47,472 bases of DNA, taken from the NCBI GenBank assembly GCA_029978085.1, contig JAPOJV010000008.1, positions 1 through 47,472 of the forward strand, given 5' to 3'. Every line of letters begins with the position of its first letter. Positions within the stretch are counted from its first letter, which is position 1. Source of the DNA: a bacterium (GTDB taxonomy: Bacteria > Planctomycetota > Planctomycetia > Pirellulales > UBA1268). The notes beneath the pieces are model-generated. The model did no database searches. It saw only the letters and a program-made list of their open reading frames with translations, and was not told where the DNA came from. The position numbers and the translations under genes are program-made. Below, piece by piece: positions 9,490 to 18,778 of the stretch.

Positions 9490-9571
9490 CCGTTGACTGC
9501 CTCCTGACGATCCGGCTTCGCACCGCAAGTGTAACGTCGGTGATCGGCGAGGCCATGCCAATCCCGTCGGC

Positions 9572-10933
9572 TCAGACCGTCACCCGCGACCACCGCAGTC
9601 GTGAGAAGATGATGAGCATCGCGACACCGCGCACGGTGAGGTCCGCCGCCATGGCATACCAGGCGCCGACCACGCCCAGATCACAGCCACGGATCATGCC
9701 CCAGCCCCCCGGCAGTTCGACTTCCGGCCACGCGAGCACGAGGGCCAGCGGCAGCCGGATCGCGGCGAGTCCCAGGAAATTCACGATCAGGGGCGGACGA
9801 GTCGCCCCGCCGCCCCGGAGGCCTCCGGAGCAGACCATCAAGAGGGCGAGCGGGGGCTGGGCGAAGGCCACGATCCGCACGAGGGCCGCCGCCAACGCGG
9901 CCAGGTCGGGCTGCCGGCCGGCGCCGCCGGTGAACCACGAGGCGAGCGGCCCGGCCCACCCGAGAAACAGCAGCCCGACCGACGTCATCAGCCCGCAACA
10001 GGCCGCGGCGGCCAGCCAGACACTCCGGCGGGCCCGCCGTTCGTCTCGGGCGCCGAGCGCTTGCCCGACGAGCGTGGCCGCGGCCACACCGAACGCACTG
10101 CCGGGCAGGAAGGCAAGCGACTCGATCGTAATCGCGACGGCGTGGGCGGCCGCGTCGATGTTGCCCAGCCGGTTGACGATGCCCAGAAAGGCGAGGTGAC
10201 AGGCGGCATTGGCGAACGCATCGATCCCGGCCGGCAGCCCCACATGGAACAGCCGCCGAAGCCAGTCGCGGCTGGGCCACCAGTCGGACCACGCCGGCCG
10301 CACGCCGAACGTTTTGCGGCTCATGACCGCCACGACACACGCGGCTCCGCAGACATGGCCAGCGAGCGTGCCCCAGGCGAGGCCGTCCCAGCCCAGCCGC
10401 GGCAGGCCGAGGGCTCCGATCCCCAGGGCAAAGCTGAGGCCCGCGTTAACGAGATTGACGACCGACATGGCCACGAGCCCCGCGAGCATGTCACCGGCCC
10501 CGCGGAGCACTGCGACACCCACGTGGATCACGAGCATCGCCGGCAGCCCAGTCAGCACGATCGCCAGATAGCGGTCGGCGAGCACCGCGCTGTCTGGTGG
10601 CAGGCCGAGCAGGCTGCTGAGGCCGGCGCCGCCGTAGCCGATGGCGGCTGTCGCCACAGCCGTCACCGCGCCGCCGATCAGAAACGCATGGGTGGCCGCC
10701 CGCCGGGCTCCGGCCAGATCACCCGCGCCCACGTGCCGCGCCACCAGCGCCGTCGCGGCGACCGCTGGAATCGCGAACATGACGGGCAGAAAGCCGAGTC
10801 CATAGGCCGCCAGACCGACCGCCGCGAGCGGCTCAGCTCCGGGAAACAGGTTGCCTGCGAGCCACTTGTCGACGAAGCCCACGGAAAGGGCGAGTACCTG
10901 TTCGACGAGCACGGGCAGCACCAGCCACAGCAC
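9572..10933 (-). CDS. MATE family efflux transporter
   Basis: About 453 residues with some 12 hydrophobic helices in two similar halves, the layout of multidrug and toxin extrusion (MATE) exporters. It begins VLWLVLPVLVEQVLALSVGF and contains ALVARHVGAGD, GLPAMLVIHVGVAVLRGAGD and, in the second half, AATLVGQALGARDERRA, which are typical of the family. No ATG is in frame before the first helix; GTG at 10933 is the best start, with another GTG a few codons on. The frame continues upstream into DUF1501 but that part is not transporter-like, and a hairpin separates the two. Substrate unknown. Confidence 0.85.
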   Translation of the reverse strand: MLWLVLPVLVEQVLALSVGFVDKWLAGNLFPGAEPLAAVGLAAYGLGFLPVMFAIPAVAATALVARHVGAGDLAGARRAATHAFLIGGAVTAVATAAIGYGGAGLSSLLGLPPDSAVLADRYLAIVLTGLPAMLVIHVGVAVLRGAGDMLAGLVAMSVVNLVNAGLSFALGIGALGLPRLGWDGLAWGTLAGHVCGAACVVAVMSRKTFGVRPAWSDWWPSRDWLRRLFHVGLPAGIDAFANAACHLAFLGIVNRLGNIDAAAHAVAITIESLAFLPGSAFGVAAATLVGQALGARDERRARRSVWLAAAACCGLMTSVGLLFLGWAGPLASWFTGGAGRQPDLAALAAALVRIVAFAQPPLALLMVCSGGLRGGGATRPPLIVNFLGLAAIRLPLALVLAWPEVELPGGWGMIRGCDLGVVGAWYAMAADLTVRGVAMLIIFSRLRWSRVTV

Positions 10934-10967
10934 CCCCCTCGCGGTGCCGGGAGGGCCGGGAACACGG

Positions 10968-10997
10968 GCGGCCCCCGCCGTTTCCGACGGGGGCCGC
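10968..10997 (-). terminator. GC-rich hairpin between DUF1501 gene and MATE gene
   Basis: A perfect 10-base stem (GCGGCCCCCG with CGGGGGCCGC) surrounds a 10-base loop, 40 bases past the DUF1501 stop. There is no U-run after it on either strand, so termination efficiency is uncertain; it could also be a stabilising 3' hairpin. Confidence 0.45.
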
Positions 10998-11037
10998 GAC
11001 TGTGAGATTCCGGAAGACCGATCGGCCGGCGGATGGC

Positions 11038-12315
11038 TCAGGCGAACAGTTCCTTGATGACCTTGCCGGAGTTGGCGATCTTCATCGGCCGGCCATTCTT
11101 GGCGGTGAACGTCGTCTCGAGCGAAATGCCGAGGGACTTCAGCACGCTCGCCATCAGATCCTGCGACGTGTAGGGCTCGGTCACCACCTCCTTGCCGTCG
11201 GCGCTGGTCTCGCCGACGACGATGCCCCGCTTGAAGCCGCCGCCGCCCACCACCGTGCTCCAGCTGCGGGCCCAGTGATCGCGGCCGCCGCCGCCATTGA
11301 TGTTCGGCGTGCGGCTGAACTCGCCCATCCACATGATCACGGTGTCGTCGAGCATGCCACGATCGGACAGGTCGCTCACCAGCGCGCTCATCGCCTGATC
11401 GAGCACGGGCAGTTTCTGGTCACGGAGCGTCGTGAAGATGTCGGCGTGGTTGTCCCAGCCGCCGAGGTCGACCTCGACGAACGGCACGCCCCGTTCGACG
11501 AGCCGCCGAGCCAGGAGGCAGCCACGGCCGAAGCCGTTTTCGCCGTACTTCTCCAGCATCTCCTTCGGCTCCTTGGAAACCTTGAAGGCGTCCATCTGGC
11601 TGCTCGACATGAGCTTCGTGGTCTTCTCGAGCACCTTCTTGTGCTCCAGACTCGCGCCGCCACGCTTCTCGGTGATGAACTTGTCTTCGATCGCCGAGAG
11701 CATCGCGAGCCGCTGCTCGAGCCGTGCCCGGTCGATACCGCCGTCGAGATTCCGCACGTTGCCATTGGAATCGACGACGAACGGCGCCCATGTCATGCCG
11801 AGGAAGCCGGCGCCCACGCTGCCGCCACCGACAGATACAAAGGGCGGAATCTCGAGGTCGGCGACCTGATCGGCGAGCTCATGCGCGATCACCGAGCCGT
11901 AGCCCGGATACTCGACGTTGGGGTTCGGCACGTAGCCGGTATGCATGTAGTAGCGGCCACGCATGTGGTCGGCCTCGCGGGTGCTCATCGACCGCACGAT
12001 GGCCATGTGGTGCATCTGCTTGGCCATGAGCGGCATGTGCTCGCTGATCGCCACGCCGTCGGCGCTCGTCGAGATTTGCTTGAACTCACCGCCCGTCGGC
12101 GCGCCCGGCTTGAGGTCCCAGATATCCATGGTGCTGGGGCCGCCTCCCATCCACAGCAGAATGGCGGACTTGTGCCGCTTCTTCATGTCGGCGGCGTTGG
12201 CCAGGAGGGTGTTGGTGAACGCCGTCGCCGGCGTCGCAAGCGCTGCGGCCCCCGCCAGGTGACTCACGAAGTGCCGCCGGGACATGCCGTCTGGAACACC
12301 GAACAGGCGAGACAT
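11038..12315 (-). CDS. DUF1501 domain protein, Tat-exported
   Basis: A 425-residue protein of the large planctomycete DUF1501 family, related to the alkaline phosphatase/sulfatase superfamily. A Tat-type signal with MSRRHFVSHLAGAAAL precedes the body: ILLWMGGGPSTMDIWDLKPG, HMPLMAKQMHHMAIVRSM, DLGGWDNHADIF and MWMGEFSRTPNINGGGGRDH, which contain the family's metal-binding-type Asp and His residues. The ATG at 12315 has GAGGAG seven bases upstream. It lies directly after a DUF1549/DUF1553 gene; the two families are nearly always paired, and their function is thought to be in handling complex substrates but is unproven. Confidence 0.93.
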   Translation of the reverse strand: MSRLFGVPDGMSRRHFVSHLAGAAALATPATAFTNTLLANAADMKKRHKSAILLWMGGGPSTMDIWDLKPGAPTGGEFKQISTSADGVAISEHMPLMAKQMHHMAIVRSMSTREADHMRGRYYMHTGYVPNPNVEYPGYGSVIAHELADQVADLEIPPFVSVGGGSVGAGFLGMTWAPFVVDSNGNVRNLDGGIDRARLEQRLAMLSAIEDKFITEKRGGASLEHKKVLEKTTKLMSSSQMDAFKVSKEPKEMLEKYGENGFGRGCLLARRLVERGVPFVEVDLGGWDNHADIFTTLRDQKLPVLDQAMSALVSDLSDRGMLDDTVIMWMGEFSRTPNINGGGGRDHWARSWSTVVGGGGFKRGIVVGETSADGKEVVTEPYTSQDLMASVLKSLGISLETTFTAKNGRPMKIANSGKVIKELFA

Positions 12316-12435
12316 GGTGACGCTCCTCAAAAATTGGGTCGGTCTCGATTCACCGGCTGCGCTGGATCATATCGACTTTTCCGCCAGAAATCACGACTGA
12401 CCGGAGCCGAAGACGGCTCGGACCGCCCGAGAAGA

Positions 12436-14145
12436 TCAGTGATTAATGATGAATTCGTTGGAGTTGAGGACGGCCCACCAGATGTCCTGGAGGGCCCCCG
12501 CCACGTCCCCCTTCCGGGCCACGAGCAGGGCGTTGGCCGCCGCCGTTTCGTTCTTCGACGGCTTGCGGGCGAGGGCGGCCTTGTAGAGCGTTTCGACCTT
12601 GGCGGCGTTTGGGATCGATTGTCCCGCCACCTTGTCGAGGAAGCCCCCCTTGCCCGTACTCGTCGCCTGCTTGATGAGCTCGCCGTTGAACATCATGAGC
12701 ACTTGCGGGATCGACCCGTTGAACGTCGTGGCCTCGTCCCCCTCGTCGGTGCCGAAGGCGATCACGAACTGCGACATCCATGTGTCCTTCTTGCGGGCCC
12801 CCTCTTCGCCGGCCGCCTTGTCGGCCTCCGTGGCAGTGAGGAGCGACTCATAGAGTTGCTCCGCCTGCATCTGCCGGAGGTAGAAGTGGCTGAACTTCGG
12901 CTTCTCACCTACCGACGGATCGTCACTCGCGTTCTTGGCGGACATCTTGCTCGACAGCGAGTAGGGCTTCGAGAGCACGATCCACCGCATGAGCTCCTTC
13001 AGGTCGAAGCTCTGCTCGCGGAACCGCTCCGCGAGACCGTCGAGCAGTTCCGGATGCGACGGCGGATTGTGGTCGCCCAGGTCGTCGACGGGCTTCGTGA
13101 AGCCATAGCCCAGGAAGTGACCCCAGATGCGATTGACGATCGCCTTGGGAAAGTTCGGGCTCGTCTTGATCAGCTTGGCCAGCTCCTGCCGACGATTCGC
13201 GCCATAGGGCGTGCCGTCTTCCATCTTCCCGGGCAGGTACCCGGTCTTCGAAATCTCCGTCCCGTCGATGAACACGGGATAGGCCACCTTCATCAGTCCG
13301 TTGCGCAGCTCGTAGTAGAGCTCAGCCTCCTCGGGATTCTTGCCTTCCCCCTCGAAGTCTTGATCGACGAGCTCCACGAACTGGACTGCGCCGCTTCCCT
13401 CCTCGCGATTCAGCGACCGCGTCTGCCGAAAGAAGGCGTTGAGCTCCCAGAACTGGTTCTGCTTGCCTTTGTTGAATGGATGATTGTGGCACTGCGTGCA
13501 CTGCACCTGCACGCCGAGAAAGATCTGGGCGGTCTTGGCCGTGGCCTGCACGCCGTTCTCCACGCCCATCTCCACCATTTTCCCGCTGAGGAAGTTGGCG
13601 GCTCCGTTGAAGCCGGGGAGGCCCTTGCGGTTGGTGTTGACGCCCGTCGCCGTCACCAGCTCCTCCATGAACTGGTCATACGGAATGTTCTTCGCGAGCG
13701 CCCGCCGCAGCCACTGCCGCATGCCCGGTCGGCTCACCTGCTCGTTTTGCGTGTCGCGACCGATGAGGACCGTCGTCCAGACATCGGTCCAGTTGCGGGC
13801 GAACTCATCCTCGTATTCCTCGCCGAGCAGCCGCTCGACCAGCTCGGCCCGCTTCGTGGGCGTCGAGTCGTGAACGTACCGGTCGAGCTCCGCCACGGAC
13901 GGGATGCGGCCCACGAGATCGAGGTACACCCGGCGGCACCATTCGCCGTCGGTGGCAGCCGCAGCGGGCTGCAATCCCGCGTCGGACCAGCCGGCGGTGA
14001 TCTGTTCGTTGATGAACCGCACCGGCTCAATACCGAAATGTTCATCAGCGGCCCGGGCCGGAAGAGTTGCCGCCCCGGCGACGAGGATCACGGTCACCCG
14101 GAGCGACACGGCCGCGAAACGCCGCATGCAATTCGAACGGCACAT
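12436..14145 (-). CDS. DUF1549/DUF1553 domain protein
   Basis: A 569-residue exported protein. A signal peptide (MCRSNCMRRFAAVSLRVTVI, ending near residue 33 at ARAAD) is followed by DUF1549 with YLDLVGRIPS, FARNWTDVW and a CxxCH motif at C216-C219-H220 (QCTQCHNHPF), a potential covalent haem or metal site. DUF1553 follows with NRIWGHFLGYGFTKPVDDLG, LMRWIVLSKPYSLSS and the typical C-terminus DIWWAVLNSNEFIINH. It lacks the extra N-terminal cytochrome c domain found in larger family members. GAGG lies six bases before the ATG. It is upstream of the DUF1501 gene, its usual partner. Confidence 0.93.
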   Translation of the reverse strand: MCRSNCMRRFAAVSLRVTVILVAGAATLPARAADEHFGIEPVRFINEQITAGWSDAGLQPAAAATDGEWCRRVYLDLVGRIPSVAELDRYVHDSTPTKRAELVERLLGEEYEDEFARNWTDVWTTVLIGRDTQNEQVSRPGMRQWLRRALAKNIPYDQFMEELVTATGVNTNRKGLPGFNGAANFLSGKMVEMGVENGVQATAKTAQIFLGVQVQCTQCHNHPFNKGKQNQFWELNAFFRQTRSLNREEGSGAVQFVELVDQDFEGEGKNPEEAELYYELRNGLMKVAYPVFIDGTEISKTGYLPGKMEDGTPYGANRRQELAKLIKTSPNFPKAIVNRIWGHFLGYGFTKPVDDLGDHNPPSHPELLDGLAERFREQSFDLKELMRWIVLSKPYSLSSKMSAKNASDDPSVGEKPKFSHFYLRQMQAEQLYESLLTATEADKAAGEEGARKKDTWMSQFVIAFGTDEGDEATTFNGSIPQVLMMFNGELIKQATSTGKGGFLDKVAGQSIPNAAKVETLYKAALARKPSKNETAAANALLVARKGDVAGALQDIWWAVLNSNEFIINH

Positions 14146-14212
14146 GACACCCTCGCGGAAAAGATGGGGGAGCCGAAAGCGACCTGCCCCAAAATTCTAC
14201 CGCGTTCGGGTT

Positions 14213-14794
14213 TTACGTGCGAGCCGGACGGGCCGATTCGACCTTCGGTGCCACGGATCGCCCGCCAGCCACATCGGCACCGACGAACTCGAGCATCGCC
14301 CGGGGGCCGGCATCTCCCAGCCGCGGCGTTGCCAGCTTCAGAATCCGGGTGTAACCGCCCGGACGATCGACGAATCGCGGGGCGATCTTCTCGAACAGGA
14401 TCCGGGCCGCCTGCTTGTCACCGAGCAACTGGATCACCCGCCGGCGGGCGGTCACGGCCGGCGACATGGCATGCGCCCACTTTCGCCACTGGTCACTCTC
14501 CCGCCACTGCTTCCAGGCGGCCGAGTCCCGCTCGGCCGCTGTGCCGAACTCACGGGCCTTGTCTGCCGCCGCCAGTCCGCGCTTGGCAATGGTGATGCAG
14601 CGCTCGACGAGTGGACGCACTTCCTTGGCCTTGGCAACCGTGGTCACAATTCGGCCCGCGACCTTCGGCGCCCCTACCTCGCCGGCTTCCGCGTCGCGCT
14701 CGGTGAGCATCAAGGCCGAGGCCAGATTCCGCAGCAGGGCACGCTGGTGAGAGGGGCTCCGGCCGAGAACACGGCCTTTCCGACGGTGACGCAT
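14213..14794 (-). CDS. rplQ: Ribosomal protein bL17
   Basis: A 193-residue large-subunit protein; most bL17 are about 120-130. The N-terminus MRHRRKGRVLGRSPSHQRAL and the later RILFEKIAPRFVDRPGGYTR are canonical. The extra length comes mostly from an insertion at about residues 78-112, rich in Trp, Arg and Ala (ERDSAAWKQWRESDQWRKW), plus a short C-terminal tail. It is the last gene of the alpha operon, after rpoA. AAGGA precedes the ATG. Confidence 0.95.
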   Translation of the reverse strand: MRHRRKGRVLGRSPSHQRALLRNLASALMLTERDAEAGEVGAPKVAGRIVTTVAKAKEVRPLVERCITIAKRGLAAADKAREFGTAAERDSAAWKQWRESDQWRKWAHAMSPAVTARRRVIQLLGDKQAARILFEKIAPRFVDRPGGYTRILKLATPRLGDAGPRAMLEFVGADVAGGRSVAPKVESARPART

Positions 14795-14874
14795 GGGTTG
14801 GTTCCTTCGTTCGTGATTCTGGTGGGGAGACTCGATGCGACAGAGGCACTGCCATCAGGGCCGACGTGCATCCA

Positions 14875-15864
14875 TCAGGCGTTGGCATCGGCCGGCACGG
14901 CCATGCCAAGGTGCAGCCCAAGCTCCCGCAGTTTTTCCTCGACCTCAGTGAGGGTCGTCTCGCCGAAATTCCGCATTTCGAGAAGCTCTTCCCGGCTGCG
15001 CGACACAAGCTCACGCAACGACGCGATGCCGGCCTCCTCCAGACAGTTGTTGGCCCGCAGCGACAGCCGCAGGTCCGACACCATCATCCCGAGCCGACTT
15101 TCCAGCGGTGCCTCGACGCTGAACACGCCGGCCGCGGACGGGAGTGCCAAGCCGGGCCCCGGCTGGGTGTAACCGACGAACGGGTTGAGGTGCTTCCGGA
15201 GGATCTTCGCGGCTTCCACGAGCGCCATCTCAGGCGTCACGGTGCCGTTCGTCCAGATTTCCATCGTGAGCTTGTCGTAGTTGGTCTTCTGGCCGACACG
15301 GGTCTCTTCGACCTCGTACTTCACCCGCGTGACGGGACTGAACACCGCGTCGACCGGGATGATCCCGATCTCGTGGGACGCCTGAGCCTGCTCGCTCGAG
15401 GGCACATAGCCGCGGCCGTTTTCCACGACCATCTCCAGCTCGAACGGCACGTCGTCGGTCAGCGTGGCCAGCACAAGATCCTTGTTCACGATCTCGACAG
15501 CCTCGTCGACCTGGATGTCGCCACCCGTCACCGGCCCGCGGGTCGACTTCTCAACGCGGATCACGCGGGTCGAGTCGCTGTGGTTCTTGACCACGAGGCT
15601 CTTTACGGCGAGGACGATGTCGGTGACGTCCTCCACCACACCCTTGATGGTCGTAAACTCGTGGAGCGCGCCAGACAGTTTGATCTGCGTGACGGCACTT
15701 CCCTCGAGGCTCGAGAGGAGCACTCGACGCAGGCTGTTGCCCACGGTGGTGCCAAAGCCCCGCTCGAAGGGCTCGGCAACGAACTTGCCGTAGGTGGGAG
15801 ACAGCGTCTTGGCGTCGGCGGTGACCGACCCAGGAAGCTCCAGACCTCGCCAGCGGATATGCAT
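14875..15864 (-). CDS. rpoA: RNA polymerase alpha subunit
   Basis: A 329-residue protein. The N-terminal assembly domain contains [20 protein letters not shown] and [14 protein letters not shown]; the C-terminal helix-hairpin-helix domain that binds UP elements and activators contains [20 protein letters not shown] and [16 protein letters not shown]. The length is normal. The ATG has AAGGAG six bases upstream. It lies between rpsD and rplQ as in the classical alpha operon. Confidence 0.98.
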   Translation of the reverse strand: MHIRWRGLELPGSVTADAKTLSPTYGKFVAEPFERGFGTTVGNSLRRVLLSSLEGSAVTQIKLSGALHEFTTIKGVVEDVTDIVLAVKSLVVKNHSDSTRVIRVEKSTRGPVTGGDIQVDEAVEIVNKDLVLATLTDDVPFELEMVVENGRGYVPSSEQAQASHEIGIIPVDAVFSPVTRVKYEVEETRVGQKTNYDKLTMEIWTNGTVTPEMALVEAAKILRKHLNPFVGYTQPGPGLALPSAAGVFSVEAPLESRLGMMVSDLRLSLRANNCLEEAGIASLRELVSRSREELLEMRNFGETTLTEVEEKLRELGLHLGMAVPADANA

Positions 15865-15947
15865 GCCAAACTCCTTCGATTGCGTATGTTGCGTGTTGCC
15901 TTGCTGCGTCGACCGCTATTCGAATCGACCGCCTATCAGGTGAAATG

Positions 15948-16574
15948 CTACTTGGAGCACAACTCGATGATCAGATTCGCTTGCACGGGAAGCGAGATGT
16001 CGTCAGCCGCCGGCAGACGATCGACCCGCCCCTCGGGAACCGCCCCCTCGCCGCGCGAGAGAAAGCCCGGCACGTCGCGACGAAAATCGGCCAGCGCCGC
16101 GTGCACCAACTGCAGGCTGCGAACCCGGTTCTTGACGCGAACGAGATCGCCAGCCTTCACCAGATAGCTGGGGACGTCGACACGGCGGCCATTCACCGTG
16201 ATGTGGCCATGCATGACCATCTGTCGGGCGGCAGCCCGCGAGGCCGCAAAGCCGAGGCGGTGCACCACGTTGTCGAGCCGCCGCTCCAGGAGCGACATCA
16301 GCGTCTCCCCCGTATTGCCCTTCCCCCGCACAGCGCGGGCGAAGTAGGTGCGAAACTGCCGCTCGAGCACGCCGTAGAAGTGCTTGACCTTCTGCTTCTC
16401 ACGGAGCCGAAGTCCGTAGTCAGTGGCTTTGCTCCGCCGCTTCTGCACCATACCCGGGGGCGTGGCCCGCCGCTCGAAGGCGCACTTCGGCGTGTCGCAG
16501 CGGTTTCCCTTGAGAAACAGCTTCAGTCCGTCGCGACGACAGAGCCGGCAGACCGGCCCGGTAATACGTCCCAT
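15948..16574 (-). CDS. rpsD: Ribosomal protein uS4, zinc-binding form
   Basis: A 208-residue small-subunit assembly protein. The N-terminus has four cysteines (CRLC, then CDTPKC about 13 residues on), the zinc-binding C+ form. The S4 RNA-binding domain follows with ERRLDNVVHRLGFAASRAAA and HGHITVNGRRVDVPSY. It lies between rpsK and rpoA in the alpha operon. Confidence 0.97.
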   Translation of the reverse strand: MGRITGPVCRLCRRDGLKLFLKGNRCDTPKCAFERRATPPGMVQKRRSKATDYGLRLREKQKVKHFYGVLERQFRTYFARAVRGKGNTGETLMSLLERRLDNVVHRLGFAASRAAARQMVMHGHITVNGRRVDVPSYLVKAGDLVRVKNRVRSLQLVHAALADFRRDVPGFLSRGEGAVPEGRVDRLPAADDISLPVQANLIIELCSK

Positions 16575-16645
16575 GATGCTCGCTTATCCGTCTATGAAAC
16601 AGAACCTGTGATTGAAAATCGGACCGCCCCGGCGGCGAATCCGCG

Positions 16646-17023
16646 TCAGACCCGCCGCTTCTTGGGCGGGCGGCAGCCGTTGTGCGGCAAGGGAGTGATG
16701 TCTTCGATGCTCTTGACGTTCATGCCGGCCGCCTGCAGCGCCGTGATCGCACTCTCGCGACCGCTTCCGGGCCCCTTGACCCGCACCTCGAGCTCTTTGA
16801 CACCGTACTTCGCAGCCTTTTCCGCCGCCTGCTGAGCCGCACACTGACCGGCGAAGGGAGTGCCCTTGCGACTGCCCTTGAAGCCGCAGGTGCCACCGCT
16901 CGCCCAACACAGAGTGTCGCCGCGGGTGTCGGTGATCGTGACGGTCGTATTGTTGAAGCTGGCCGTGATGAACGCGATTCCCGCGGTCACGCTCTTCTTC
17001 TTGGTTTTCGCTGCCTTCGACAT
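16646..17023 (-). CDS. rpsK: Ribosomal protein uS11
   Basis: A 125-residue 30S platform protein. Characteristic stretches are [24 protein letters not shown]-type [19 protein letters not shown] and the C-terminal [17 protein letters not shown]. Normal length. It lies between rpsM and rpsD. Confidence 0.97.
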   Translation of the reverse strand: MSKAAKTKKKSVTAGIAFITASFNNTTVTITDTRGDTLCWASGGTCGFKGSRKGTPFAGQCAAQQAAEKAAKYGVKELEVRVKGPGSGRESAITALQAAGMNVKSIEDITPLPHNGCRPPKKRRV

Positions 17024-17095
17024 GCTCGCCTGCTCTCGATGCCTGGAATGCCGACCCGCTCCCGCGAGCCGAACGAATGAAAGATACCCGCGGGA

Positions 17096-17479
17096 TTACT
17101 TGAGATCCTTGACGCCCTTCTTGCCGGCAACCGTCTTCTTCGGCCCCTTTCGGGTGCGGGCATTGGTGCGGGTGCGCTGACCACGAACCGGCAGGCCGCG
17201 GCGATGACGCAGGCCACGATAGCTCCCGATGTCCTTCAGCCGGGAGATATTCTGCGCGACCTGCCGACGCAACTGCCCTTCCGCGACGTAATCCTTGTCG
17301 AGCAAGGCGGCGATCCGCGCCAGCTCATCCTCATGAAGATCGCGGGCCTTGCCCATCGGATCGACGCCCGCCTTATGGCACAGCTCACGGGCAACCCGCG
17401 AACCGACCCCATAGAGGTACTGGAGCGAGAAGACCGTTTTCTTCTCGGAGGGGATGTCGACACCCATCAAGCGAGGCAT
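17096..17479 (-). CDS. rpsM: Ribosomal protein uS13
   Basis: A 127-residue 30S head protein starting [20 protein letters not shown], matching the family start, so ATG 17479 is chosen although the frame is open to 17587. The H2TH region ([16 protein letters not shown]) and the C-terminal [18 protein letters not shown] with its basic tail are intact. It follows rpmJ. Confidence 0.96.
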   Translation of the reverse strand: MPRLMGVDIPSEKKTVFSLQYLYGVGSRVARELCHKAGVDPMGKARDLHEDELARIAALLDKDYVAEGQLRRQVAQNISRLKDIGSYRGLRHRRGLPVRGQRTRTNARTRKGPKKTVAGKKGVKDLK

Positions 17480-17660
17480 GGCACGAATTCCGGAGACCGA
17501 TGAACCAACGCGTAAACAGACAGAAACGAAAGCCGAAAAAACCAACGCCGGGAGCGACGTCGCACGACCGCGAGCGACATGCGACACCCGGACACGGCAG
17601 ACGAGCCGCGACCGGCGCCGGCGACATCACTCCGCCGAATCACCGTCCGCTCCACCCGAC

Positions 17661-17774
17661 TCACCCCTGACGCTGCTTGTGACGAGGATCCGAGCAGACC
17701 ACGAACACGACGCCGCGGCGCCGGACGATCTTGCACTTCTCGCACATGCGACGGACGCTGGCGCGAACCTTCAT
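17661..17774 (-). CDS. rpmJ: Ribosomal protein bL36, zinc-binding form
   Basis: A 37-residue protein starting [20 protein letters not shown]. The zinc ligands C11, C14, C27 and H32 are all present and the length is exactly that of the family. It opens the alpha-operon segment, downstream of the promoter at 17833-17862. infA, which often precedes it in other bacteria, is absent here. Confidence 0.95.
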   Translation of the reverse strand: MKVRASVRRMCEKCKIVRRRGVVFVVCSDPRHKQRQG

Positions 17775-17832
17775 AAAAAACGCTCGTGACTGCGACCGAT
17801 GGCAGGGTTGGAGGTAGAAACGGGAGTCCCAA

Positions 17833-17862
17833 ACTATAGTTCACAGCCTTGGGCGTTCACAA
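17833..17862 (-). promoter_or_regulatory. Sigma-70-type promoter for rpmJ-rpsM-rpsK-rpsD-rpoA-rplQ
   Basis: On the minus strand TTGTGA (17862-17857) and TATAGT (17838-17833) are separated by 18 bases, which predicts a start near 17826 and a leader of about 50 bases before rpmJ. The -35 box lies inside the right-hand part of the preceding terminator-like hairpin. Confidence 0.5.
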
Positions 17863-17891
17863 GGGGGTGGCTTTTTTCTCGGTGAACGCCC
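17851..17891 (-). terminator. Hairpin after map, probable terminator
   Basis: Ten-base arms (GGGCGTTCAC at 17851-17860, GTGAACGCCC at 17882-17891) flank a 21-base loop. It starts about 25 bases past the map stop and separates the S10-spc section from the alpha section. No U-run follows the stem on the minus strand (an A-run sits inside the loop), so partial termination or read-through is likely. Confidence 0.5.
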
Positions 17892-17914
17892 ACTTCAGCC
17901 GCCCTTTCCCCGCC

Positions 17915-18715
17915 TCACGCCTTTGCCCCGACGGTCTCGCCGGCGGCCGGGGGGGATGTGAGCACCACTGGGCCGCCGTCCGTAATGGCGACCGTGTGCT
18001 CGAAGTGAGCACTCGCCTGCCCATCGACGGTCGACTGCGTCCAGTGATCGGCAAGCACCCTGACCTTTTTGGAACCCATGTTCACCATCGGCTCCACCGC
18101 GATCACCAGCCCGGGCTCCAGCTCGAAGTCGTGATTCCGCCGAAAGGCGGGGGTGCAAAAGTTGGGCACCTGCGGATCTTCGTGCATCGACCGTCCAATG
18201 CCATGCCCCACGAAATTCTCCACCACGGAGAAGCCATGGTCGCGAACATACTTGGCCATTTCAGCGGCCACATCGCTCCACCGGTTCCGTGTGGCCATCA
18301 GGTCGATGGCAAGCCCGAGCACACCCTTTGTGCAATCGAGGAGCTGCTGCACCCGCGGCTCGACATCGCCCACCGGATGGGTGTAGGCCGAGTCACCACA
18401 CCAGCCCCCCAGGCTGCAGCCGGTGTCGATGCTGATGACGTCGCCCGACACGAGCACCCGGGATCCCGGGATGCCGTGCACCACCTCGTCGTTCACCGAG
18501 ATACAGCAGCAGGCGGGGAACGGCACCTTCCCCGGCACACCTTTGAAGAGCGGCACGGCCCCGTGCTCGCGAAAAAACGCCTCGACGGCCGCATCGATCT
18601 CGCCGGTCGTGACGCCCGGCCGCACGAGTGACGCCGCCACCTGGTGGGCGCCCCAGACGACGAGACCGGCACGGCGCATCAGCGCGATCTCACGAGCCGA
18701 ACGCAAATTCACCAC
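17915..18715 (-). CDS. map: Methionine aminopeptidase, type I
   Basis: A 266-residue enzyme (EC 3.4.11.18) that removes the initiator methionine. The metal ligands line up as D97 (SIDTGC), D108 (WCGDSA), H171 (VGHGIGR), E208 (VEPM) and E239 (FEHTVAI). Normal length, no N-terminal extension. It follows adk, as in the classical secY-adk-map order. Confidence 0.97.
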   Translation of the reverse strand: MVNLRSAREIALMRRAGLVVWGAHQVAASLVRPGVTTGEIDAAVEAFFREHGAVPLFKGVPGKVPFPACCCISVNDEVVHGIPGSRVLVSGDVISIDTGCSLGGWCGDSAYTHPVGDVEPRVQQLLDCTKGVLGLAIDLMATRNRWSDVAAEMAKYVRDHGFSVVENFVGHGIGRSMHEDPQVPNFCTPAFRRNHDFELEPGLVIAVEPMVNMGSKKVRVLADHWTQSTVDGQASAHFEHTVAITDGGPVVLTSPPAAGETVGAKA

Positions 18716-18778
18716 GACGACACGAACCTCCGAGGAACCGGCATGCGAATGACCGGCGTTGCCTTGAGTATATCGGCT

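Noticed and set aside
9572-11332. MATE transporter with a 130-residue N-terminal extension reaching into DUF1501
   Set aside because: The extension is out-of-frame DUF1501 sequence, and a hairpin separates the genes; the transporter helices begin right after GTG 10933.
11002-14595. A very long open frame of about 1200 codons on the plus strand opposite the DUF1501 and DUF1549 genes
   Set aside because: It is a by-product of high-GC codon use on the opposite strand; its translation is His/Arg/Leu-rich with no family resemblance, while both minus-strand genes have clear domains and signal peptides.
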